DNA of 64,000 nt from Schistocerca nitens. Lineage: Eukaryota; Arthropoda; Insecta; Orthoptera; Acrididae. Where the stretch lies: positions 544,847,602 through 544,911,601 of the forward strand of contig NC_064616.1 of the NCBI RefSeq assembly GCF_023898315.1, in the 5' to 3' direction. The number at the start of each line of letters is the position of its first letter. Positions within the stretch are counted from its first letter, which is position 1. Below are positions 56,608-64,000 of the stretch, piece by piece. Below the pieces are notes generated by a model. It searched no databases. It saw only the letters and a list, made by a program, of their open reading frames with translations, and was not told the origin of the DNA. The translations under genes were made by a program, and so were the position numbers.

Positions 56608-57850
56608 TCAGTATGGTGTTGGCCCACCCTTAGCCTTGGTCATAGCTTCCGCTCTCGCATGCATACGTTGAATCAGGTGCTGAAAGGTTTGTTGGAGAAT
56701 GGCAGTCCATTTCTCACGGAGTGCTGCACTGAGGAGAGGTATCGATGTCGGTCGGTAAGGACTGGCACAATTTCGGCGTTCCAAAACATCACAGAGGTGT
56801 TCTGTAGGATTCAGGTCAGGCCTCCGTGCAGGCCAGTCCATTACAGGGAATTTATTGTCGCGTAACCACTCTGCCACAGTCCGTGGATGATGAACAGGTG
56901 CTAGATCGTGTTGAAAGATGCAGTCGCCATCCACGACTTGTTCTTCAAGAGTGCGAAGCAAGTAGGTGCTTAAAATATCAATGTACGCCTGTGATGTGAT
57001 AGTGGCACGCAAAACAACGAAGGGTGCAAACCCACTCCATGAAAAACACGACCACATCATAACACCACCGCCTGTGAATTTTATTGTTGGCACTACACAC
57101 TCTGGCAGATGACGTTCACACGACATTCGCCATACCCACACCCTGCCATCCGATCGCCACATTGTGTACAGTGATTCGTCATTCCACTCAACGTTTTTCC
57201 ACAGTCCAATCATCCGATGTTTACGATCCTTACTCCAAGCGAGGAGTCGTTTGGCATTTACGGGCGTGATTTGTGGCTTATGAGCAGCCGCTCGACCAAG
57301 AAATCCAAGTTTTCCCACCTCCCGTGTAACTGTCATAGTACTTGCAGTGGATCCTGATGCAGTTTCCAATTCCTGTGTGATGGTCTAGATAGATGTCTGT
57401 CTATTACACATTACGACCCTCTTCAACAGTCAGCGGCCAGCCGGAGTGGCCGAGCGGTTCTAGGCGCTACAGTCTGGAACCGCGCGACCGTCACGGTCGC
57501 AAGTTCGAACCCTGCCTCGGGCATGGGTGTGTGTCGTGTCCTTAGGTTAGTTAGATTTAAGTAGTTCTAAGTTCTAGGGGACTGATGACCTCAGCAGTTA
57601 AATCCCATAGTGCTCAGAGCCATTTGAACCATTTGAATAGTCAGCGGTCTCTGCCAGTGAACAGACGAGGTCGGCCTGTACGCTTTTGTGCTGTACGTTT
57701 TCGTTCACATTTCCACTTCATTATCAGGTCGGAATCAGTCGACCTAGGGATGTTTAGGAGAGTGGAATTTTCGCGTACAGATGAATGATACACGTAACAC
57801 CCAATAACCTGACCACGTTCAAAGTCTATGAGTTCTGCGGAGCACCCCAT
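56608..57850 (-). pseudogene. Tc1-like transposase, split by a SINE
   Basis: N-terminal part 57850-57641: MGCSAELIDFERGQVIGCYV, then NIPRSTDSDLIMKWK and TGRPRLFTGRDR; the SINE follows. After it, a stop near 57388 (TSI-stop-TITQELETASGS) precedes an open frame from 57369 to 56608 (253 codons). That frame has ITPVNAKRLLAWSKDRKHR, NVEWNDESLYTMWRSDGRV (first Asp), FQHDLAPVHH (second Asp) and RPDLNPTEHLCDVLERR (Glu). There are 34 residues between the second Asp and the Glu. All three catalytic acids are kept, although the family's Leu-Trp after Glu is altered to Leu-Cys. It ends GGPTPY at the family's usual C-terminus. Confidence 0.92.
57437..57638 (+). mobile_element. tRNA-derived SINE, type A, full length
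   Basis: Head ccagccggagtggccgagcg, a near-intact B box (agttcgaaccc), tgcctcgggcatgggtgt, the standard body and gagccatttgaaccattt. A perfect 9-base duplication, agtcagcgg, lies at 57428-57436 and 57639-57647. Inserted in the transposase frame of the Tc1 element. Confidence 0.94.
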
Positions 57851-57986
57851 TCTGCTCTCTCACGATGTCTAATATCTACTGAGGTCGCTGATATAGATTA
57901 CCTGGCAGTAGGTGGCAGCACAATGCACCTAATATGGGGAACGTATGTTTTTGGGGGTGTCCGAATACTTTTAATCACATAGTGTA

Positions 57987-58563
57987 TGTCCCCTCATAAC
58001 GCTCTGCTTTCTGGCCTTCCAGCTGATAACTCGATCTGGCATCTTGCCAGTCTTCGTCCCTACCTCTATCTCCCGTTCTTCTTTTTTGTCCCTTATCTCG
58101 CCTTCGTTGAACTTTCGTAGACCTTTGGGTTTCCTTTCTCTGGGTTTTGCGCGGTGTGGTACCTCAGACCTGCAGTCATTTTGACCTGTCTTGTCGGCGA
58201 GAAAGAGCAGACGACCTAGTAGTTATATCCCTTTAATCATCCAATCAGTGTAGCAGCTTAGTTTCTTAATAATCCATATACCTTTTCATAATTCGTAGCA
58301 GTCATTGTGACATGACGCTGTTTGTCAACCACGTTAACCTTTTGTTTTTCAAATGGCGTACACCAAATCATGTCTTCTTTCAGATGAAAATGCGACTTAT
58401 TGAGTGACTTCAATGGCGTGATCGCGAGCTCACGGTTTTAATTTGGTTTAGCGTAGTGTCAAGCACAGCAGAATATAATAAAGTAGATTACTCCCGATTG
58501 TTTTAGCCCAAGTGTCGATCCGTAGTCTTCTTTTAATGATCTATCTCTTGAAAAACAAAATAT
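57987..58563. other. no recognised feature
   Basis: Pyrimidine-rich, then AT-rich sequence. Continuous with the region left of 56524 once the Tc1 is removed. No family recognised. Confidence 0.5.
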
Positions 58564-58567
58564 ATAC

Positions 58568-58658
58568 TGTAAGCAGGCTGTTTAAGTTTTCTTATTGGCA
58601 ACGTTACGTAGCGCTCTGTATGAAAATCACTGGCTGTGCTGTGTGCAGTCTGTGGCTA
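58568..58658 (+). repeat. partial 5' LTR
   Basis: First 91 bases of the LTR, two mismatches (positions equivalent to 58574 and 58585) relative to 60623-60713. The match stops abruptly after gtggcta, where the right LTR continues with gtttgc; here the sequence continues with accttcacagg. Confidence 0.9.
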
Positions 58659-59930
58659 ACCTTCACAGGAACTGCATTCATAATTTTCTTTTCAAGTACT
58701 TGGTAATTTATTTTGTAGAATAAGTTGTGGTGCACCACTTTAATGACATAGATATTAAGATGTGAATAGACATTTCCCTTATCTGCATTGTTGTCTTTAC
58801 TGTAATATTTTTCTGCTTGAGCTTTGTCATGTTTAGATATAATTTATTGCTTTTGCTTCTGCTGTTTGCCAGGCATAGTGCTACTAAATTTCACTTTACA
58901 TTACTCTGTTAAGCCAGTTTTACTACTGATTTATTTTTCTTGTTTGCTGCTCATTGCGTAATATTAGTTGTAATATTGTTGACTGCTTGGCCAATTTGAA
59001 TATTTTGTCATTGCTGTTTGTGTTAATTGTTTTGTACTGCTGCATTGCCTCGTCCCTTAGTTTAGCATCTGAGCTCAGTAGATTTAAGTTAGCTTAAGAT
59101 GGGGTAGGCCATATGAGAGAACGAGTTATGATGAATTGGAAGAAATGCATTGAGAAGCTGTAAGAAAATGGTTTGGCCAAAAAAAAAAAAGTATTTTGAA
59201 AGAGAATATGAACCAAAAATGTAGGGTTTAGGGACAACAGGTTTAGGTAGGATTTTCGTGGAAATAAATAATGAGGTAAGAAATATGTGAACATATAAAT
59301 ACAGAAAGCATGCTTGGATAGGATTTTTTTTGGTGGAAACAAATGTTGAAATAAGACGAAAGATCTATGGAATGAAGTTTTGGGTAGGACTGCAGTACCA
59401 AATGTTACACTGAAAACAAACCCTGTCCTTTCCTCCTGTGTTATTCTGGTATGTGTTTGTGCACCCTTGTGTATTTGTGTTTTTCCTGTCTTTATGTGTT
59501 TAGCTGATGAGAGCAATGTTGTAGAATTTTTCTAATACTATGTTATTTACTTTGTAAAGATGTTTGGACATTATTTATTCTGTTTTGTTGCTCATATGTG
59601 AAGGTGATGTTTCAAAAGTTCTTCTGATCTTTATGTATGTACTTATGCCATAATTCCTGTAACACTGATGTATATGTATATTTCTATTCTTTTGTAAAGC
59701 CTGTTTTACTACAAATGTTATCTGTATTATTATGTTCTTTAATGATGTATTTTGGACTTTTGTTATTGTATTCTTATGTTATAAAATTGTAATTGACACC
59801 AGTTCATCAAATTAAGTAACTTGTAAGTTACATTTCACTGCACACGTTTCTGTTGGTCATAGTATATGGACAATATGTGAGAAGTAGGGACTGTTAGTGT
59901 TTGCACGTGTGTTAATAATTCAGCAAGGGA

Positions 59931-60308
59931 ATGGATAACAGCATTGCTGGTTCTAAGGACAATTCCAAAAACTGTGTGAGTGCACAAGTGGTGGTTTATG
60001 GACTTGCTATATTCTCCGCAAGACCCTTCAATGGTGATTGTGCACCTTCACAGTCGCAGCAGATGGCTGCTGGCCATCTCTACAAGGACTACAGTGGGCC
60101 TACACCTTTGATGATCCATCAATACCATAATTTCTACAAGGACTGCAGTGGGTCTGCACCTCTGGTGGCCCACCAATACCACAGTCTCTACCAGGGCTAC
60201 AGTGGGTCTGCACCTTTGATGACTCACCAATACCATACTCTCTACCAGAACTACAGGGGTCTGCTCTTTGATGACCTACCTACCAGTATTCTTCAAAACT
60301 TAGACTGA
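59931..60308 (+). CDS. small ORF with 18-residue tandem repeats in LTR element
   Basis: A 125-codon frame starting MDNSIAGSKDNSKN. The first 50 residues are hydrophilic with a short hydrophobic patch (VVVYGLAIFSA). Three 18-residue repeats follow, of the form Y-K/Q-x-Y/C-S-G-x-x-P-L-x-x-H-Q-Y-H-x-x (60081-60242), then a fourth, broken one. The unit is exactly 54 bases, so the frame is kept, and substitutions between units are conservative at Tyr, Gly, Pro and His. No domain is known to me. It could be a gag-like or RNA-packaging product, or simply a minisatellite that happens to be open. The minus strand is partly open too, which weakens the coding argument. Confidence 0.4.
   Translation: MDNSIAGSKDNSKNCVSAQVVVYGLAIFSARPFNGDCAPSQSQQMAAGHLYKDYSGPTPLMIHQYHNFYKDCSGSAPLVAHQYHSLYQGYSGSAPLMTHQYHTLYQNYRGLLFDDLPTSILQNLD
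60081..60260 (+). repeat. 54-base tandem repeat, about 3.3 units
   Basis: Units start at 60081, 60135, 60189 and 60243 with tacaagga, tacaagga, taccaggg and taccagaa, each followed by a tacag(t)ggg block and caccaataccat. Identity between units is roughly 80 percent by eye. Confidence 0.9.
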
Positions 60309-60622
60309 CTCTGCGGTGGGTTTGCTCTGTTGTGGCCCATTACCTGTGAGCATGTCTTCAAGAATGCATGGAAATCCACTACTTCCGTGTGCATTTTGTT
60401 TTACTGCTCAGACTTTGAGAAAAACACTGCAATTTTACTGTGAAGAATGATGAGGACTGTGTTTATAGACTGCGAGAAAATTTTAGCCTTTGACCAACAT
60501 TGTATCAATAAGTGTGTGCCTTTGATTTCTTTGTTATTGTAATTATGAAAATTTTTTTCAAATCTGTATTGGCCACTGCCCAAAACAACTTGTAAAATTT
60601 TTTGTGGGGAGCATGGGGGCTA

Positions 60623-61201
60623 TGTAAGTAGGCTGTTTATGTTTTCTTATTGGCAACGTTACGTAGCGCTCTGTATGAAAATCACTGGCTGTGCTGTGTG
60701 CAGTCTGTGGCTAGTTTGCATTTTTGTCTGCCATTGTAGTGTTGGGTAGCGGCAGCTGGATGTGAACAGCGCGTAACGTTGCGCAGTTGGAGGTGAGCCG
60801 CCAGCAGTGGTGGATGTGGGGAGAGAAATGGCGGAGTTCTGATATTTGTAAGAATGGATGTTATGAACTCCTATGTATATTATGATCTTTCAACACTATT
60901 AAGGTAAATACATTGTTTGTTCTCTACTAAAATCTTTCATTTGCTAACTATGCCTATCAGTAGTTAGTGCCTTCCGTAGTTTGAATCTTTTATTTAGCTG
61001 GTAGTAGTGGCGCTAGCTGTATTGCAGTAGTTCGAATAACCAAGATTTTTGTGGGGTAAGTGATTTGTGAAACGTATAGGTTAATGTTAGTCAGGGCCAT
61101 TCTTTTGTAGGGATTTTTGAAAGTCAGATTGCGTTGCCCTAAAAAATATTGTGTGTCAGTTTAAGCACAGTCTTGTATAATTGCTGAAAGGGGACGTTTC
61201 A
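60623..61201 (+). repeat. 3' LTR, complete
   Basis: 579 bases from TG to CA. It contains the block shared with the partial 5' LTR, then the sequence missing there (ggtgagccgccagcagtgg, tcagtagttagtgccttccg). A tctactaaaatctttcattt stretch could serve as polyadenylation-region sequence. Promoter elements cannot be defined by eye. Confidence 0.9.
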
Positions 61202-61205
61202 ATAC

Positions 61206-62659
61206 CAATTTTTCCCCGGCGATACAAGCGGCCGCACCTTATATTATAAAATGCAAAAAATTATTTTGGTCCACATCCTACAATTACCAGCATCCACACT
61301 TCATATTTAGAATTAGAAGAGAAGAATAAATTTATCTCAGATGAGATTTTGGTGTGGATGGACTACAATAAAAGCTTGCAACATTCCACTTAATTGCTTT
61401 CTAGTTGGAGATGAAAAACAGCAGATGCTGAAAAACATAATTACATTTATAGATGTTTCTCTGCCTTAGTTTGACTAATACGTGAGATGTGCATTTTTAA
61501 CGTTTTCGCTTTTGTAGTTCTGTGCAAGTACTGTACAATACCACATGCTGTAAGTAATTACATGCTTTAGATCGCCACTAGCTCAACTTGCAAACAACTG
61601 TTTATAGCTCTTGCGAATAGTATTCGTTTTAGGAAATTCATGTAATGAAACCAAAGCTAAGTGGAACTACGTTTCAATGCATACTTTTCTGGATCATTCG
61701 ATGACAAAACTACGACGTTCTCGGCGTCTCAAAGGTGCTTACACTCCGATTTTTTTTTACTTTAACTGGAAGAAAAATGCGCGGATTCAGCATAGCCCCA
61801 AACACTGCCAAACAGGTAAATTAATTACGGTCAACTGTTTTGTTACATCGTGATGCAGTTCAAACCAGTTTAAAGGATACGATCTATGCGTCACAGTCTG
61901 TTGCTGCATAGTTCTTTTCCCCGCGTTGTGGACTTGCTGCAGCGCCAAGGGATCCACACTCTTTCACAGCTGAACGGTCAAAATAAGACAGGTGCTGCCA
62001 GAGGTGTTGCGCCACTATCCAATTAGTGCCATCATACACAACAATGATTTCATTGTTCTTTTTGTTTTGTTTTCACATTTTTGTGTCTCATCGAATTTTG
62101 AGGCACATAAGTAATGGGTGGTTATGGCCTCGTCTTATGAATACTGAAAGACAGTTAGGAGAGTTTTCTCTCTACGTCCTTCAGAAACGATTAACAATAC
62201 ATTTCAGTATGAGCTGAAACACATGGAAGACGAAAATTTCAAAACAGAATATATTTTTACGGGAGTACAACACAAGAAGCGAAGTTTGTCTGTGGCAATG
62301 AAATAAGGTGAACTAGTGCACAGTCATTGTTTTAAAGCAGAACTTTTTACTGAACTCACTGTCTCCTATTCATTATAGACAAGCGCTTGTTTTTTAAGTT
62401 TTACAAATATTTGTCTCTGAAGAGGAAGGGAGTATACTAAACGTCTGAGAGTCGTCACGAGGTGGTACGTGACGTCGTTTTTAGTGACGTCATGGTGTGC
62501 GTTCACCACAGGTAATTTGTCCTTTTCGAGTTTTAAAACTTATTCTTCAAAGATTGGCCCACTACTTTTTTCTTTTTTTCTAGTGATTCCGTTCTTCACA
62601 ACACATTGACATCTGGTAAGGGCGCTTTTCGCTCCCACATGTATGCTATCATGCACTGC
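61206..62659. other. no recognised feature
   Basis: AT-rich, with no domain or terminal repeat recognised. A gacgtc-rich patch occurs near 62455-62493. Confidence 0.5.
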
Positions 62660-62672
62660 ATATGTTAGAAAT

Positions 62673-62675
<3 letters not shown>

Positions 62676-62742
<67 letters not shown>
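62676..62742. repeat. (AT)n microsatellite, left part
   Basis: About 33 perfect AT dinucleotides. The tract is continuous with 63405-63484 if the inserted mariner is removed. The bases outside it (gttagaaatta) are mirrored on the far side. Confidence 0.97.
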
Positions 62743-62743
<1 letters not shown>

Positions 62744-63403
62744 GAGGGGCGTTCAGAAAGTAAGCTCCGATCGGTCGCGAAATGGAAACGACTATGAAAA
62801 TCCGATAAAGCTTTGCACAGATGTGTTGGGTAGTGTCTCTAGTATAACCCCAGTTAGCATCACGTCACTCTTCTCATTTCTGAGCTCGCAGTGAGTGCGT
62901 AAAGATGTCTAGAAAATAGTGTCTGCCGCCAAGTACGAGGGCCTGGTGAGAAATTTCGCCTGAAGCTATGCAGCTAACATTACATAACTGTCGTGCTGTT
63001 TCTTCTTCAAGACAATTCTCAGCCGCATTCTGCAGGGGCAATGAAGATGCTCCTGCATCGTTTTCAAATGGAAATGTTAGAGTACCCACAATACAGTCCG
63101 CAATTGTCTCCCCCTGAGTGTCATCTCTGGTCACATGAACCGCTGTCTTTGAAGACAACATTGTGACACAGACAACGAGGTGTAGGCCAGCGTGGAGAAT
63201 TGGCGGAAGGCACTGGCGGCTGCCTTCTATGATGAGGCTATTGAAAAGTTGGTACAACGCTATGACAAAAGTCTAAGTCAGAACGGCGACTACGTAGAGA
63301 AGTAGCTGAAAGGTGTAGCTAATTGTTACAAGTAAAACATTTCTGATGTTCACTGTGGTTTCAATTTGGCAATCAATCGGAGCTTACTTTCTGAACAGGC
63401 CTC

Positions 63404-63406
<3 letters not shown>
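62741..63406 (+). mobile_element. internally deleted mariner-type element (copy 2)
   Basis: Left tacgaggggcgttcagaaag, right reversed tacgaggcctgttcagaaag; both run on into taagctccgat, so these terminal repeats are better preserved than in copy 1. The 666-base body still encodes a piece of mariner transposase near the right end. A decayed third-Asp region (EMLEYPQYSPQLSPPECHLW, near 63072-63130) and the C-terminus EAIEKLVQRYDKSLSQNGDY with VEK and a stop near 63305 can be read. The first two catalytic motifs are deleted. It is non-autonomous and inserted at a TA inside the AT microsatellite. Confidence 0.92.

Positions 63407-63484
<78 letters not shown>
63405..63484. repeat. (TA)n microsatellite, right part
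   Basis: About 40 perfect TA dinucleotides. Long Ile-Tyr frames on the minus strand here are artefacts of the repeat. Confidence 0.97.
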
Positions 63485-63488
<4 letters not shown>

Positions 63489-63506
63489 CTAACATGTCCA
63501 CATATA

Positions 63507-63530
63507 TGTGTGTGTGTGTGTGTGTGTGTG
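63507..63530. repeat. (TG)n microsatellite
   Basis: Twelve TG units following catata, just right of the palindromic flank of the AT tract. Confidence 0.97.
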
Positions 63531-64000
63531 ACGATTTTGCGGTGAGTTCGGAGGGTGCATACACATGCAGAAAGAGATGCTCTGTGCCACAACACCACAA
63601 ACAGTGGTTCATGAAACATGAGCTATAGTAATACACTATAATCAGTGCAGGTTATCAGATAAAGCCTTCCAAAAATGATAGAATACCAGGGAAAGAGTAT
63701 TTTGGTGTAGAGTTGATGCTGTAACTGTTCTACAACTTAAATGTTAAGAAATGTGTCCATAAAATAAAATAAAATATGAACTGTTTCCCGTGTTCAGTGA
63801 GAGCTATTGACGAAAACAGCAACGTGAGTGACAAAGGCTGATTAACATTTGGTGTAATATTTCTGACAAAACAGATGGGAGACATGTGATACGTTTACTG
63901 CAGAGCTTCAAGTGTAGCTCCACCGGCATGCACCGGCCGCCGGCTCAAGAGGGGGATAGTTAGGATTCTGGCTGTGGCCCGCGCCGCTCGGTTCGGTTAT
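63531..64000. other. no recognised feature
   Basis: Nothing recognised. The last ~70 bases become GC-rich (caccggccgccgg, cccgcgccgctcgg) and may be the edge of another repeat cut by the window end. Confidence 0.45.

Larger units (their letters stand above)
56524..57986 (-). mobile_element. Tc1-like element (VNAKRL family), complete, minus strand, with SINE inside
   Basis: Left TA then aattatgcgatcaaaagtat; right reversed TA then cactatgtgattaaaagtat. Both are followed by c/tcggacacc, and TA sits on both sides. Same family as 18716-19912, opposite strand. The transposase is split by a SINE (57437-57638). Apart from that insertion, the catalytic frame is the longest open frame in the window. 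Confidence 0.93.
58568..61201 (+). mobile_element. non-autonomous LTR retrotransposon with partial 5' LTR
   Basis: The right LTR (60623-61201, 579 bases) begins tgtaagtaggctg and ends gggacgtttca. The left LTR keeps only its first 91 bases (58568-58658), which differ from the right by two bases. A 4-base duplication, atac, flanks the whole unit (58564-58567, 61202-61205). A purine-rich ggggagcatgggggcta directly precedes the right LTR, as a polypurine tract should. The ~1.96 kb internal region has no gag, protease or reverse transcriptase; its only notable frame is at 59931-60308. It must depend on another element's enzymes. I recognise the LTR as an abundant locust sequence. Confidence 0.88.

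Noticed and set aside
59094-59516. Minus-strand 140-codon frame, Phe/His/Leu-rich
   Set aside because: It lies antisense inside the internal region of the LTR element, has low complexity and no motif, and opposes the element's direction.
63350-63636. Minus-strand open frames of 87-89 codons with long Ile-Tyr runs
   Set aside because: They are direct translations of the TA microsatellite and adjacent TG repeat.

Overview
The window looks like a piece of a very large insect genome, most likely an orthopteran of the Schistocerca (locust) type. The basis is recognition: the tRNA-derived SINEs, the Tc1-like elements, a Penelope-like element and a small LTR element all match repeat families I know from locust DNA. 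The flanks are AT-rich with no prokaryotic gene layout. I found no convincing host exon, functional tRNA, rRNA or CRISPR array. Almost everything recognisable is transposon-derived and mostly dead; the longest open frame (253 codons) is a Tc1 transposase remnant.

Layout, 0-14 kb: two diverged arms of a ~1.25 kb unclassified inverted repeat (641-1935 and 7195-8425) flank SINEs, a nearly full-length Tc1 transposase frame with two stops (3004-4032) and a complete dead Tc1 element (4313-5714). A LINE with an internal deletion (9570-11110) follows. Next is a Penelope-like element (11211-13735) split by a piggyBac-like element (11432-12831), which itself contains a SINE.

14-35 kb: a Tc1 element on the minus strand (15529-19945) has been split twice, by a long-inverted-repeat mariner-type element (16535-18566, itself carrying a SINE) and by a second Tc1 (18716-19912). 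Two decayed Ty3/Gypsy elements then converge: plus strand 21220-24830 and minus strand 26300-30635. The second is split by a Tc1 copy (27456-28849).

35-64 kb: a mariner 5' fragment; a second LINE (36100-39190) split by a deleted mariner (37797-38463); a third LINE on the minus strand (44470-45310); a widespread but unnamed arthropod protein family in ruins (47713-49290); several foldback or inverted-repeat elements (43912, 50063, 50759, 54068); another mariner-type transposase on the minus strand; a SINE inserted in a SINE (53.4-53.8 kb); another Tc1 with a SINE inside (56524-57986); a non-autonomous LTR element with a repeat-bearing ORF (58568-61201); and a deleted mariner sitting in a (TA)n tract at the centre of a palindrome (62.66-63.50 kb).

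The features do not form a pathway. What the window records is an order of insertion: which element landed in which. The most unusual structures are the large inverted repeat at 0.6/8.4 kb, the mariner-type element whose inverted repeats include the transposase C-terminus, the Penelope element with terminal inverted repeats, the LTR element with an 18-residue repeat ORF, and the unnamed protein family at 47.7-49.3 kb. Coordinates of degenerate elements are approximate. All family calls come from reading and memory, not from a database search.
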